From contig JAIYCQ010000005.1 in NCBI GenBank assembly GCA_027487945.1, forward strand, positions 1 through 41,924: a stretch of DNA of 41,924 nucleotides, read 5' to 3'. Source of the DNA: Caulobacteraceae bacterium (lineage in GTDB: Bacteria; Pseudomonadota; Alphaproteobacteria; Caulobacterales; Caulobacteraceae). Below the pieces are notes generated by a model. It was not told the DNA's origin and did no database searches. It saw only the letters and a list, made by a program, of their open reading frames with translations. A program made the translations under genes and the position numbers. Below are positions 31,001 through 39,966 of this stretch, one piece after another (position 1 is the stretch's first letter; every line of letters begins with the position of its first letter).

Positions 31001-31336
31001 GTGGAAAAGGTTTTTGTAGTCCAGAAGGTCGCGCGCAAGCTGTTCGCGACTGAAGCCGCCCTCGACGCGGCGATGACCGAAGCGGCCGAGCTGATGGCCG
31101 AAATGCTCAAGGCCCGTAAGGATCTGCACCTTTCGGCCGTCGTCGGAGACAACGCCTCCGCAAAGCTGGTCGAGGCCCTCGCGGCGCTCGGTGAAGCCCG
31201 CACGGCCATCGTCGGCGCCCACAACGAGCTCAACGACGTCAAGCTGCGCATCGGTGTCCGCACCAAGATGACCGGCTGGGAAGACAAGCCCCCGCAGTTC
31301 GCCCAGGAAAGCGAAGACCTGCGCCAGGTCAGCTGA
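31001..31336 (+). CDS. Small helical protein of unknown function
   Basis: A 111-aa soluble protein, not recognised as a named family. It begins EKVFVVQKVARKLFATEAAL and continues with amphipathic helices (DAAMTEAAELMAEMLKARKD, LVEALAALGEARTAIVGAHN, ELNDVKLRIGVRTKMTGWED). Composition is rich in Ala, Glu and Lys with few Gly/Pro, arguing for a real helical bundle. The start is GTG 31001 with GGAG eleven bases before; no ATG is in the right place. The gene sits behind two CtrA-like boxes, so cell-cycle control is possible. It is followed by a perfect hairpin ahead of another small gene. Confidence 0.8.
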   Translation: MEKVFVVQKVARKLFATEAALDAAMTEAAELMAEMLKARKDLHLSAVVGDNASAKLVEALAALGEARTAIVGAHNELNDVKLRIGVRTKMTGWEDKPPQFAQESEDLRQVS

Positions 31337-31362
31337 TCCGCTGACGTTGCAATAGTTTAATG

Positions 31363-31397
31363 CTCATGCGCCTCTAATTCCGTTAGAGGCGCATGAG
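31363..31397 (+). promoter_or_regulatory. Perfect 15-bp hairpin that sequesters a ribosome-binding site
   Basis: CTCATGCGCCTCTAA (31363-31377) and TTAGAGGCGCATGAG (31383-31397) are exactly complementary, with a 5-base loop. The right arm contains AGAGG (31385-31389), 8 bases before the ATG at 31398, and ends one base before that ATG. No T-run follows. It could mask translation initiation, end the upstream transcript, or be a DNA operator. Confidence 0.7.
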
Positions 31398-31823
31398 ATG
31401 TACCAGTCCCCACTCCCCGTTATCGGCTGGGCCGCCACCCTGGCGGTCCTCGTTTTTGCCTGGTGGAGGGGTGGCAGCGCCGAGCGATACGGCGCGACCT
31501 TGAAGATCGCGACCTCCCTGGTCGCGCTCTCGGTCCACCATCTGCTCAATCAGGAAACGATCTCGGTCGCCCTGCTGGTCGCCGACGGCGTCCTGGCGAT
31601 CGGTTTCCTGATCCTGGCGATCCGCTACTCGAGCCTGTGGATCGGCGCGGCGATGCTGCTTCAGGCCGGGCAGTTCAGCCTGCACGCCTACTACCTGGTC
31701 AGTGCGCTGGAGCGGGACCGGCTCTATGCGGTGGCCAACAACCTGATCACCCTCGCGATCCTGCTCTGCATCCTGGCGGGCACCGTCATCGCCTGGCGGG
31801 CGCGGATCCGCGCCGCGGGCTGA
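31398..31823 (+). CDS. Small integral membrane protein, function unknown
   Basis: A 141-aa hydrophobic protein with four predicted helices: about 6-23 (LPVIGWAATLAVLVFAWW), 34-50, 55-75 (SVALLVADGVLAIGFLILAI) and 110-132 (LITLAILLCILAGTVIAW), with a less clear hydrophobic stretch near 80-98. A His-His pair (SVHHLLNQE) is in the second helix region. No family recognised. The start codon directly follows a perfect hairpin covering its ribosome-binding site. It ends 9 bases before the convergent EamA transporter gene. Confidence 0.72.
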   Translation: MYQSPLPVIGWAATLAVLVFAWWRGGSAERYGATLKIATSLVALSVHHLLNQETISVALLVADGVLAIGFLILAIRYSSLWIGAAMLLQAGQFSLHAYYLVSALERDRLYAVANNLITLAILLCILAGTVIAWRARIRAAG

Positions 31824-31832
31824 GGCTCAGGC

Positions 31833-32732
31833 TCAGGCGGCCGCCCGCCTGGGCGCGTTGGTCAGGGCCACCCCGGCCAGGATCAGCGCCAGGGCCGCGA
31901 AGGCGCTCCAGCCCGGACGCTCGCCCATCAGCCCGACGCCGATGATCGTCGCCCAGACCGGCAGCAGATAGACGGTCATGCTGCTGAACACCGCGCCGCG
32001 CCGTTGCAGCAGCCAGACCCAGCCGACCGTGCCCAGCCCGCTGGACGCCACGCCCAGCGCGATGGTGACCAGCAGCGGAACCAGCGGCGGCGGCGCGGGC
32101 GGCCCCTCCAGCACCAGGGCCCCGACGGTGGCGAACACCGCCCCGGCCAGGCACATCATCAAGGCCCCCACCGTGGAGGGAAACGGCGGCGCCTTGCGCA
32201 TCAGGATGTTGGACGCCGCGTAGAGGGCCGCCGCGCCGATCGCCAGCACCAGGAAGCCGATCTCCAGGCTGAGCCCGCCGGACAGGGTCGGCCAGACGAG
32301 GGTCAGCAGCCCGACGAACCCCAGGCCAACCCCGACCGCCTTCTGCACCGTCATCCGCTCATCGGCCAGGAAGAGGTGGGCCAGGGCGACGGTGAAGACC
32401 GGCGAGGCCCCGTTGCAGATGGCGTTGACGGCGCTGGGCAGGCTCTGGGCGGCGGTCGAGAACATGAAGAAGGGCGCGGCGAACCCGACCAGCCCGACCA
32501 GCGCGTAGGCCGGCCAGGGCGATCCCCGCCGCAGGCTGAAGCGCGGCATCTGCTCGCCCCGCGCCGAGCCCAGCAGCCAAAGCGTCAGCGCCGCCACCCA
32601 CAGCCGGATCGCCGACACCCAGAAGGGGTGAATGCCCTCGACCGCGATCTTCAGCCCGGCGAACGCCGAGCCCCAGGTCACGACCAGGATGCCCAGCACC
32701 AGCCAGTCGAGTCGTTGATTTGTCCCGCTCAT
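31833..32732 (-). CDS. EamA/DMT family transporter
   Basis: A 299-aa inner-membrane protein with about ten helices arranged as two EamA repeats. It opens [20 protein letters not shown], the usual first helix with a WGSAF motif, and has [20 protein letters not shown] and [21 protein letters not shown], characteristic of the first repeat end; the second repeat holds [16 protein letters not shown] and [20 protein letters not shown]. Members export amino acids, metabolites or drugs; the substrate cannot be named. It is divergent from serC over about 190 bases; the upstream regions of both genes share this gap. Confidence 0.9.
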   Translation of the reverse strand: MSGTNQRLDWLVLGILVVTWGSAFAGLKIAVEGIHPFWVSAIRLWVAALTLWLLGSARGEQMPRFSLRRGSPWPAYALVGLVGFAAPFFMFSTAAQSLPSAVNAICNGASPVFTVALAHLFLADERMTVQKAVGVGLGFVGLLTLVWPTLSGGLSLEIGFLVLAIGAAALYAASNILMRKAPPFPSTVGALMMCLAGAVFATVGALVLEGPPAPPPLVPLLVTIALGVASSGLGTVGWVWLLQRRGAVFSSMTVYLLPVWATIIGVGLMGERPGWSAFAALALILAGVALTNAPRRAAA

Positions 32733-32869
32733 GGGCCTTCCTACGGGATCGGAGCGGTCGCCGCCAAATCACGGCCTGTAAGGGAAGATTTTTGCGCCGG
32801 GCGCCGTCGCCGGGCGCCGCGCGGGAAAAACTTCACTTGTGCGGCGCAGCGAAATCGGGTTCTTCGGCG

Positions 32870-32927
32870 GCGGGCCACGCCCCCCCAACGGGGCGCAGTC
32901 CATCTGCAAGGATGGGAGACATCGCAG
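32870..32927 (+). ncRNA. Candidate serC leader RNA motif
   Basis: A serC RNA motif is known upstream of serC in alphaproteobacteria. Here CGCCCC (32878-32883) pairs with GGGGCG (32890-32895). A second hairpin pairs CTGC (32904-32907) with GCAG (32924-32927) and GATG (32911-32914) with CATC (32920-32923), leaving GGAGA of the ribosome-binding site in its loop and ending on the first base of the GTG start. The motif name is from memory and needs a covariance-model check. Confidence 0.55.
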
Positions 32928-34102
32928 TGACCACGACTCCGCAGAAGCCGGCTTTGCGCCCGGCGCGCCCCGAATTCTCTTCCGGCCCCTGCGCCAAGAG
33001 ACCGGGCTGGACCCCCCAAAGCCTGAACGACGCCGTCCTCGGACGCTCGCACCGCGGCAAGCCCGGCAAGGCGAAGCTGAAGCTCGCGATCGACCGCACC
33101 CGCGAGGTGCTGGGCGTTCCGGCCGACTTCCTCGTGGGCATCGTCCCCGGCTCCGACACCGGCGCCGTCGAGATGGCCATGTGGTCGATGCTCGGCCCGC
33201 GTCCGGTCCAGCTGCTGGCCTTCGAGTCCTTCGGCAAGGACTGGGTCACCGACGTCACCAAGCAACTCAAGCTGCCGGACGTCGAGGTGCTGGACGCCCC
33301 CTACGGCCAGCTGCCGGACACCAGCAAGGTCCGCCCGGACGCCGACCTGGTCTTCACCTGGAACGGCACCACCAGCGGCGTGCGCGTGCCCAACGCCGAC
33401 TTCATCAGCGCTGACCGCGAAGGCATCGTCATCTGCGACGCCACCAGCGCCGCCTTCGCCCAGGACCTCGACTGGGCAAAGCTCGATGCCGTGACCTTCT
33501 CCTGGCAGAAGGCGCTGGGCGGGGAAGCCGCCCACGGCGTGCTGATCCTGTCGCCCCGCGCGGTGGCGCGGCTGGAGAGCTACAGCCCGGCCTGGCCGAT
33601 GCCCAAGCTGTTCCGCATGGTCGACAACGGCAAGTTCAACGCCGCGATCTTCGAGGGGGCCACGATCAACACCCCCTCGCTGCTCTGCGTCGAGGATGCC
33701 CTGGACGCCCTCGCCTGGGCCGACACGGTCGGCGGCGCGGCCGGCATGAAGGCCCGCTCGGAAGCCAATCTCGCGGCGCTCGAAGCCTGGGTGGAAAGGA
33801 CCGACTGGGTCGCCTTCCTGGCCGAGGACAAGGCCATCCGGTCCAACACCTCCGTCTGCCTGAAGGTCGTCGATCCGAAGGTGACCGCCCTCCCCGCCGA
33901 CGCCCAGGCCGACTTCGCCAAAAAGCTCGCCTCGGTGCTGGAGAAGGAACAGGCCGCCTACGACATCGGCGGCTACGCCAAGGCCCCTCCGGGCCTGCGG
34001 ATCTGGTGCGGCGCGACGGTCGACACGGCCGACGTGGAAGCCCTGACGCCCTGGCTCGACTGGGCCTTCGCGTCAGTCTCCGCCGAGCTGGCCACGGCCT
34101 GA
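32927..34102 (+). CDS. serC: Phosphoserine aminotransferase
   Basis: Converts 3-phosphohydroxypyruvate to phosphoserine with PLP in serine synthesis. The 391-aa length fits the alphaproteobacterial type. Motifs: [15 protein letters not shown] at the N-terminus, [51 protein letters not shown], the PLP lysine Lys195 in [15 protein letters not shown], and [16 protein letters not shown] chose GTG 32927 because GGGAGA lies 7 bases before it and a structured leader ends there; an in-frame ATG at 32912 lacks a well-placed ribosome-binding site. It is 95 bases upstream of serA, the preceding enzyme of the pathway. Confidence 0.95.
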   Translation: MTTTPQKPALRPARPEFSSGPCAKRPGWTPQSLNDAVLGRSHRGKPGKAKLKLAIDRTREVLGVPADFLVGIVPGSDTGAVEMAMWSMLGPRPVQLLAFESFGKDWVTDVTKQLKLPDVEVLDAPYGQLPDTSKVRPDADLVFTWNGTTSGVRVPNADFISADREGIVICDATSAAFAQDLDWAKLDAVTFSWQKALGGEAAHGVLILSPRAVARLESYSPAWPMPKLFRMVDNGKFNAAIFEGATINTPSLLCVEDALDALAWADTVGGAAGMKARSEANLAALEAWVERTDWVAFLAEDKAIRSNTSVCLKVVDPKVTALPADAQADFAKKLASVLEKEQAAYDIGGYAKAPPGLRIWCGATVDTADVEALTPWLDWAFASVSAELATA

Positions 34103-34109
34103 CCCTTAC

Positions 34110-34131
34110 GGGCGGAGCTTCGCCTCCGCCC
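34110..34131 (+). other. Hairpin between serC and serA
   Basis: GGGCGGAG and CTCCGCCC form a perfect 8-bp stem with a 6-base loop, 8 bases after the serC stop. No T-run follows. It may tune relative serC and serA expression or stabilise the serC 3' end. Confidence 0.5.
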
Positions 34132-34197
34132 GCCCTGCCTCATTCCCATTGCACCCGACCCTCGCCGCGCAGCCGGGAGGGGAGAAGGAACACCCAG

Positions 34198-35772
34198 ATG
34201 CCCCGCGTTCTCATCGCTGACAAACTCAGCCCCGCCGCCGTCGACATCTTCAAGAACCGCGGCGTCGACTTCGACATCAAGACCGGCCTGACCAAGGACG
34301 AGCTGATCGCCGTCATCGGCGACTACGACGGCATCGCCATCCGCTCGGGCGCCAAGCTCGACAAGGACGTGATCGCCGCCGCCGGCAAGCTGCAGGTCAT
34401 CGCCCGGGCCGGCATCGGGGTCGACAACGTCGACATCCCGGCCGCCACCGCCAAGGGCATCGTTGTGATGAACACCCCGTTCGGCAACTCGATCACCACG
34501 GCCGAGCACGCCATCGCCATGATGTTCGCCCTGGCCCGCCAGCTGCCCGCCGCCGACGCCTCCACCCAGGCCGGCAAGTGGGAGAAGAACCGCTTCATGG
34601 GCGTGGAGCTCTACGCCAAGACGCTGGGCCTGATCGGGGCCGGCAACATCGGCGGCATCGTCGCCGACCGGGCGCTGGGCCTGAAGATGAAGGTCGTGGC
34701 CTACGATCCCTTCCTCAGCCCCGAGCGCGCCATCGAGATGGGCGTGGAGAAGGTGGAGCTGGACGACCTGCTGGCCCGCGCCGACGTCATCACCCTGCAC
34801 ACGCCGCTGACCGACAAGACCCGCAACATCCTGTCGGCCGAGAACCTGGCGAAGACGAAGAAGGGCGTGCTGATCGTCAACTGCGCCCGCGGCGGCCTCG
34901 TCGACGAGGTCGCCCTGCGCGAACTGCTCGACAGCGGCCATGTCGGCGGCGCGGGCTTTGACGTCTTCGTCACCGAGCCGGCCAAGGAAAACCCGCTGTT
35001 CGGCAGCGACAAGGTCGTGGCCACGCCGCACCTGGGCGCCAGCACCAACGAGGCGCAGGAGAACGTCGCCCTGCAGGTCGCCGAGCAGATGAGCGACTAC
35101 CTGCTGACCGGCGCGGTGACCAACGCCCTGAACAGCCCGTCGATCACGGCCGAGGAAGCCCCGCGCCTGAAGCCCTTCGTGGCCCTGGCCGAGAAGATCG
35201 GCGCCTTCGCCGGCCAGATGGTCGACTTCGGCATCACCGCCATCGACATCGCCTATGAAGGCGACGTGGCGGCCCTCAACGTCAAGCCGATGACCAGCGC
35301 GGCCCTGGCCGGCGTGCTCAAGCCGATGCTGGCGGAGATCAACATGGTCTCGGCCCCGGCCGTGGCCAAGGAGCGCGGCATCACCGTCTCCGAGAGCCGT
35401 CAGGAGGTCAGCCCGACCTATGACAGCCTGATGCGCATCACCATCACCACCGAGAAGGGCAAGCGCTCCTTCGCCGGCACGGTGATCGCCGGGACGCCGC
35501 GCATCGTCGAGGTCAAGGGCATGGAACTGGACGCCGCCTTCGGCCCGGCCATGCTCTACGTCAACAACCTCGACAAGCCGGGCTTCATCGGCGCCCTGGG
35601 CACCATCCTGGCCGAAGCGGGCGTCAACATCGCCACCTTCAACCTCGGCCGCGTCAGCGCCGACGCCGACGCCATCGCCCTGGTCGGCGTCGACCAGGCG
35701 CCGGACGACGCCCTGCTGGCGAGGATCCAGGCCCTGCCGCACGTGAAGGAAGCCCGCGCGCTGCGGTTCTAG
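34198..35772 (+). CDS. serA: D-3-phosphoglycerate dehydrogenase (long form)
   Basis: First enzyme of serine synthesis, NAD-dependent, cytosolic. The 524-aa form has the substrate domain (IAIRSGAKLDKDVI, ARAGIGVDNVDIPAATAKGI), the Rossmann domain (TLGLIGAGNIGGIVADRALG), and the catalytic triad Arg231 in NCARGGLVDE, Glu260 in VFVTEPAKENPLF and His278 in ATPHLGASTNEAQ. An intervening substrate-binding domain (about 320-445) and a C-terminal ACT domain (LYVNNLDKPGFIGALGTILA to the end) suggest serine feedback control as in other long forms. GGAGAAGGAA lies upstream of ATG 34198. A family A repeat follows the stop. Confidence 0.97.
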   Translation: MPRVLIADKLSPAAVDIFKNRGVDFDIKTGLTKDELIAVIGDYDGIAIRSGAKLDKDVIAAAGKLQVIARAGIGVDNVDIPAATAKGIVVMNTPFGNSITTAEHAIAMMFALARQLPAADASTQAGKWEKNRFMGVELYAKTLGLIGAGNIGGIVADRALGLKMKVVAYDPFLSPERAIEMGVEKVELDDLLARADVITLHTPLTDKTRNILSAENLAKTKKGVLIVNCARGGLVDEVALRELLDSGHVGGAGFDVFVTEPAKENPLFGSDKVVATPHLGASTNEAQENVALQVAEQMSDYLLTGAVTNALNSPSITAEEAPRLKPFVALAEKIGAFAGQMVDFGITAIDIAYEGDVAALNVKPMTSAALAGVLKPMLAEINMVSAPAVAKERGITVSESRQEVSPTYDSLMRITITTEKGKRSFAGTVIAGTPRIVEVKGMELDAAFGPAMLYVNNLDKPGFIGALGTILAEAGVNIATFNLGRVSADADAIALVGVDQAPDDALLARIQALPHVKEARALRF

Positions 35773-35778
35773 CAGAGG

Positions 35779-35806
35779 GGGGACATGCACTTCGGTGCGT
35801 GTCCCC
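35779..35806. repeat. Repeat family A, near-perfect copy after serA
   Basis: Left arm GGGGACATGCAC, loop TTCG, right arm GTGCGTGTCCCC; one G-U position in 12 as in the first locus. It begins 7 bases after the serA stop and may act in 3' end formation. Confidence 0.85.
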
Positions 35807-36155
35807 GTTCCGCTGCGCGATGCGAAGCGGGGTTGATGGTCGGCAATGTCCGGGATCGCCCTGAAGCGGACGTGCCCAGGCCCTCACGCCTCGCTCTGGG
35901 AGACCTTCAATCCCGAGCCCCATCTGATCCGCCGACCGACCCAAAGCCAACTCCGGGCTACCGCTCGTCGGACCTCGGCGGCTGAGACCGCAGCTGTTTG
36001 ATCGGCGGCGTGGGGGATGGCCTTCTTCGGTCCGCGGTCGTTACCCTGACAGAACCCTCCTTGAAGAGGGGGGCCAATTCGGACATCCGCCCATAGTGCT
36101 TTTGGCGCATTTGCCACGCGGGCAATGGATCATCTGACCTCAATCCGCCGGTCGC
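35807..36155. other. Gene-free junction between core genes and the dehalogenase cluster
   Basis: About 350 bases in which no open frame resembles a protein. It contains short AGCGGACGT-type and CAATTCGGACATCCGCCCAT segments that look like worn intergenic repeats, and less extreme G/C bias than the flanks. No integrase, tRNA end or duplicated attachment site was found by eye. Confidence 0.55.
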
Positions 36156-37193
36156 CTACGCTCGTTCGAACAGCGCTGCACAGCCAGTGCCCGCAAGGAT
36201 GGCGTCAACGCGGCCTTTGTCAGCGGGCGTCAGCGCCGAATAGGCCTCGCGTAGCCACCGCAGGCACTTGGCCTGGTAGACGAAGGGGGCCTGTCTCCAG
36301 GGCTGGCCATCGATTTCACAAACAACCTGCTCCGCACCGCGCGCCACGGCGTCTGCATTGGCCAGCATGAACGGCGCATAGACCCGACCAATCTCGGTCA
36401 GGAGGGCGCGAAACGTTTCGGACGGTTCTTCAAGGTCGATCCAGTCGTCGTCGCTGACATCGAGGCCGCTCAGGTCTTCACACTGCTCCGTCCAGGCATA
36501 GGCGCGCGGCGAGACGTCAAACGCGACCGCAGTCGGCGTCGGATCGGTTATCACCAGCATGGTCATCTGTCCGTAACAGGCGAAATCGCCTGCGCCGGGG
36601 CGGTGGCCGAGCAGGAAAGGCTGGTTCTGTATGTGGGCGTCAAAGACCTCCAGGAAGCGGCGCCAGCTCGCTTCGATCACCGGCCCGGTCGTCTCGTTCG
36701 AGCCGACAACACCGATGCGAGAAATCTGGCGCGCGGCGAACGCCGCGGCCGCCTGCACGCCCTGACCAGGCGCCATCTGCATGGCTGTGGTGTAGGGAAG
36801 ATAGGCGCTGGCACGCTCCGTGTCGGGACCACAAGACCAGCGGTAGTGGAACATGCACTTGCTGAGCCACTCGTCGCCGTAGTCCTCTATCAACAGGTCC
36901 AGGAGTCGAAGCGCGTGGTCAGCCGGCCGCAGCCGCCGCTGCGGACAGGCCTCGTCGAGGAAAGTCAGGATTGGCGTCGAGTCCGATTGCACCTGCGTGA
37001 GCGCGCCAGAGGCGTCTGGCGCCACGAAGTAGGGGAAGAGAGGCAAGGACCGCGCCGGGAGGGCGTTGGCCTCCTTGCTGCCCGCCACAACAAACCGAAA
37101 CGGCAGACGTCGAAACCGCGCCGCTGCACGGAGTTTCCGCGTGTAGGGAGACGCGCCGACACCGACAATCCTGAAATCACGATCTTCCGGCAT
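36156..37193 (-). CDS. GST-fold protein (thioredoxin-like N-terminal domain)
   Basis: A 345-aa protein. The N-terminal 80 residues fit a glutathione S-transferase thioredoxin fold: FRIVGVGASPYTRKLRAAAR, FRFVVAGSKEANAL, LFPYFVAPD and DSTPILTFLDEACP. The conserved cis-Pro context is LFPYF. The remaining 260 residues are helical and longer than in a plain GST (typically about 210 in all), so it belongs to an extended GST-like group. Tyr17/Arg19 near the N-terminus could serve glutathione activation. ATG 37193 has GAGGA upstream. It is the last gene of the leftward cluster, 263 bases after the DUF2855 gene, where I see nothing recognisable. Confidence 0.75.
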   Translation of the reverse strand: MPEDRDFRIVGVGASPYTRKLRAAARFRRLPFRFVVAGSKEANALPARSLPLFPYFVAPDASGALTQVQSDSTPILTFLDEACPQRRLRPADHALRLLDLLIEDYGDEWLSKCMFHYRWSCGPDTERASAYLPYTTAMQMAPGQGVQAAAAFAARQISRIGVVGSNETTGPVIEASWRRFLEVFDAHIQNQPFLLGHRPGAGDFACYGQMTMLVITDPTPTAVAFDVSPRAYAWTEQCEDLSGLDVSDDDWIDLEEPSETFRALLTEIGRVYAPFMLANADAVARGAEQVVCEIDGQPWRQAPFVYQAKCLRWLREAYSALTPADKGRVDAILAGTGCAALFERA

Positions 37194-37456
37194 TGAAGTT
37201 TATCCTCGTAGGTCGTCAGAACAGTCGAGACATTCGGGGCGTCTCTCTGGCGGAGCCTGGGCCTCATCCGGGGTTGATAACCAGGCGGCGATCTTGCGGT
37301 GTTGCAAACGACGATGTCCGATGGTTGGGGGACGCCGTCGAAAGGCAACTGGTCTCCGGCCGCTGGCAAACGGCCCATCCATCACGCCTCCCTGGCCCAT
37401 GACTTTGCGCCATTCAGCCAAGGGCGCCGAGCGCCGGTCCCGGTGGAGGTTTCGGC

Positions 37457-38560
37457 TCACGAGGAAGGAAGGCCGGCCGCTTGGGTCAATGAGGCCATAA
37501 GGGCGACATTCGGCGCGATCGTATTGCCGACGAGGCCACGCCATGCGGCCATCACCGCATCCGATCCGCGTTCATGGCGGACTTCCAGCGTTCCCTTGAG
37601 TTCCGCCGACATGCGCGTTGCCTCAGCCTGGGCGCGGCGCATGATCTCGCCCGGCCCCCAGTCGACGTCCCGCTTGGCGAACTGGGCCGGCGCGAAGAAG
37701 AAGGTATGCGGTGTGGCCGCCTGCTCAGGCCGATAGCGCCCGGCGCCCCAATGGGTCGCGCCGACGGCGCAGCTGAGCTTGAGATTGGCGCCGAACCGGG
37801 CGTGAATCGCCGTCACGACGGCGCCATCGCCGGACATGTCCACGAAGGCGGTCGGGATGCTCGGGTCCATGGCGCCTATGTCGCCATAGGTGATCACGTC
37901 ATCACAGGTCCCCAGACCATTCACGAAGCCGACATTGCCGGGGGAGGTCAGACCCGCCACACGGGGGCGGTCGCCGTCATGCCGTGAGAGCAGGTTCGTG
38001 AGCCCAAGGCCGGTCTTGGAGGAGGCGCTGCCGACCAGCACCTGTTGGGCGCCGAAGAAGGCGTTGTCCACAAGGTAGTCGTAAAGGACGTAGGACGTCG
38101 AAAAGAGCGGGAAGAGGACGCACCGCGCGTCCGCCATGGCGGTCAGAGCGGCCGGGTCGCCGTTGGTGCGCTGATAGCTGTTGTAGAGTGCGGGCAGATC
38201 CGCGCGATGGGCGGCTCCGTCGGTGAGGGAGCGGTCGGTCACCGCTGCCGGGCGCATGACAAGGTGGCTGGCCATGGGCAGAAAGCCCCAGATGCGCTCG
38301 CCAACGGCAATGCCGGGGGCTCTGGATTCAACGACGTCGGCAAATCCCCAGACGGGGACAATCCCCCAGGGCTCCGCGACCGGGAAGAACTTCCAGTAGC
38401 CGATCATGTCCCCCGAGAGGGCGTAGCTGACGTTGTTCGCCGTCATCGCGAACTTGTCGATGGCCACGAGAATTTCGCCGTCCGCGAGCTCGGGCCTGTC
38501 GATGGAAACGACTTGAGTTTCGGCGAAAGCCGAGCGGCGGACCTGAACCTGGGTGATCAT
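37457..38560 (-). CDS. DUF2855 family protein (quinone oxidoreductase-like)
   Basis: A 367-aa protein resembling the medium-chain dehydrogenase fold without a zinc site. It shows DGEILVAIDKFAMTANNVSY (GroES-like domain), YWKFFPVAEPWGIVPVWGFA, SRAPGIAVGERIWGFLPMAS and QQVLVGSASSKTGLGLTNLL, a nucleotide-binding region in place of GxGxxG, then ITYGDIGAMDPSIPTAFVDM. I recognise this as DUF2855, whose reactions are not established. ATG 38560 overlaps the stop of the preceding membrane protein gene by 4 bases. In this cluster it may reduce or rearrange a dehalogenation product (inference). Confidence 0.75.
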   Translation of the reverse strand: MITQVQVRRSAFAETQVVSIDRPELADGEILVAIDKFAMTANNVSYALSGDMIGYWKFFPVAEPWGIVPVWGFADVVESRAPGIAVGERIWGFLPMASHLVMRPAAVTDRSLTDGAAHRADLPALYNSYQRTNGDPAALTAMADARCVLFPLFSTSYVLYDYLVDNAFFGAQQVLVGSASSKTGLGLTNLLSRHDGDRPRVAGLTSPGNVGFVNGLGTCDDVITYGDIGAMDPSIPTAFVDMSGDGAVVTAIHARFGANLKLSCAVGATHWGAGRYRPEQAATPHTFFFAPAQFAKRDVDWGPGEIMRRAQAEATRMSAELKGTLEVRHERGSDAVMAAWRGLVGNTIAPNVALMASLTQAAGLPSS

Positions 38561-39009
38561 GTTGTACGTTCCTGGCGGGCGCGGCGAGGGCGCAGTGAGA
38601 GAGCGAAGAAGACAAGGCCGAGCACGACAAACAGGGCCGCGCCGTAGTGTTCCGGAGGGTGGTGACCGCCATGGGAGCCCTTCCAGAACCACGCAGAAAA
38701 GGCGCTGAGCGACTGCATGAGGATCAGGAGAAGCAGCACGAGGGGCACGAGTGTGCGGTATCGCAGAGCGATGATCAGAATGAGCAGCCCGAACGGGATC
38801 TGCAGCGCGCCATACCAGGCGAAGATGGCGACGATGGTATCGGCGCGGGTCGTCAGGTCGATATGCGCGATGACGCCCGCACCGCCGTCAGGCAGGAAAT
38901 AGTGGATTATCCCCGGTACGACGGTCATCACGGCTGACAGGGCGAGGAACCAGACGGCGGCGATCGAACCGCGATAGTCGTCATTCGTGCTTGAGGGGAG
39001 CAGCGCCAT
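38557..39009 (-). CDS. Small membrane protein of the dehalogenase cluster, function unknown
   Basis: A 150-aa protein with four probable helices: about 16-40 (IAAVWFLALSAVMTVVPGII), 57-80 (TIVAIFAWYGALQIPFGLLI), 82-105 (LVPLVLLLLILMQSLSAFSA) and 122-140. A His-rich loop (KGSHGGHHPPEHYG) sits before the last helix, a possible metal site. No family recognised. It lies 12 bases after the haloalkane dehalogenase gene and overlaps the DUF2855 gene by 4 bases, so all three share a transcript. A role as uptake protein or redox-associated membrane component would be guesswork. Confidence 0.7.
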   Translation of the reverse strand: MALLPSSTNDDYRGSIAAVWFLALSAVMTVVPGIIHYFLPDGGAGVIAHIDLTTRADTIVAIFAWYGALQIPFGLLILIIALRYRTLVPLVLLLLILMQSLSAFSAWFWKGSHGGHHPPEHYGAALFVVLGLVFFALSLRPRRARQERTT

Positions 39010-39021
39010 GGCGAGGTCGTC

Positions 39022-39921
39022 TCAGTTCACATCCAGGAACGGGATGATGTGGGCCAGCAACTCCTCCGGCGCGTCTTCCTGGATGAAATGGTTCGCAGTC
39101 GGAATGTTGTGGTGCCTTTGTCCGGCCGCGCCGGGAATGTGCGCTTGCGCCCGCCTGTCCCATCCGCGCGCCACCGGATCGAGGTCGCCGAACAGGGTCA
39201 GGAACGGTTTGTCGAACGTCGCCAGCTTGGCCCATGCCGCCCGGTTGAGCGGTGCACCCGGGTTGTCGGTCTGGACGGCGATGAGGACCGGGAACTGGAT
39301 GATGCCGGCCTCGTAGTCCGATGAAGGGAATGGCGCGTGGTAGGCGGCCAGTTCCTCCCCGGTCAGCTTGCGCTGCATGCCGGCCTCGAGCATCGGCCAG
39401 GGAAAGGCTGTCGCCTCGCGCATCATGCCCACCCACATCTTCATGAACTCGCTTTCGCCCTCGCCCAGCGGAAGGCCGGTATTGGCGGCGATCACACGGG
39501 CGAAGCGTTCAGGGTGTTGCGCGACCAGATAGAGTCCGATGTTGCCGCCCCAGTCCTGGCAGAAGAGGGTGATGTCGCTCAGGTCCATCTGCGTGAGCCA
39601 CTTGCCCATCCAGTCGTAGTGCCGCGCCAGGGTATAGTCGCTTTTCGCCGCCGGTTTGTCCGACCGCCCACAGCCCACAAGATCGACCGCGATCACCCGT
39701 CGCCCTGTTGCGAGCAGGCCGGGGATCATGTGGCGATAAAGAAAAGCCCAGGTCGGATTGCCGTGCATCAGCAGGATCGGGGCGGCGTCGCGCGGACCCT
39801 CGTCGACGAAATGGATGCGAATGTCGGTACCGTCATCGTCCGTGACGGTCATGTAGTGGGGCGCCCACGGGAACTCTGGCAGGGTTTCGAACCGCTCATC
39901 GGGCGTGCGCAGGATTTTCAT
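39022..39921 (-). CDS. Haloalkane dehalogenase (HLD-I/DhmA-like)
   Basis: Hydrolyses carbon-halogen bonds of haloalkanes to an alcohol and halide, without cofactors. The 299-aa alpha/beta-hydrolase opens KILRTPDERFETLPEFPWAP, a typical HLD-I start. HGNPTWAFLYRHMIP carries the oxyanion-hole His-Gly-Asn-Pro; the nucleophile elbow is CQDWGGNIGL with Asp123 and the halide-stabilising Trp124; the acid is in LFGDLDPVARGWD (Asp248 likely); the base is His278 in ANHFIQEDAPEELL. The cap domain (about 150-215) has the HAPFPSSDYEAGIIQFP pattern of this group. Epoxide hydrolases share the fold, but the Asp-Trp pair and N-terminus favour a dehalogenase. It belongs to the leftward operon. Confidence 0.88.
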   Translation of the reverse strand: MKILRTPDERFETLPEFPWAPHYMTVTDDDGTDIRIHFVDEGPRDAAPILLMHGNPTWAFLYRHMIPGLLATGRRVIAVDLVGCGRSDKPAAKSDYTLARHYDWMGKWLTQMDLSDITLFCQDWGGNIGLYLVAQHPERFARVIAANTGLPLGEGESEFMKMWVGMMREATAFPWPMLEAGMQRKLTGEELAAYHAPFPSSDYEAGIIQFPVLIAVQTDNPGAPLNRAAWAKLATFDKPFLTLFGDLDPVARGWDRRAQAHIPGAAGQRHHNIPTANHFIQEDAPEELLAHIIPFLDVN

Positions 39922-39966
39922 GGATCGACTCCGGTCTGAAGGGCGGATTGAGGCCGAAACTGGGTG

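Noticed and set aside
33973..35790. 605-codon frame opposite serA
   Set aside because: Antisense shadow; composition is typical of the reverse frame and serA is beyond doubt.
35807..36155. Genomic island boundary with an attachment site
   Set aside because: Content changes here, but no integrase, tRNA end or direct repeat was found, so an island cannot be claimed from this window.
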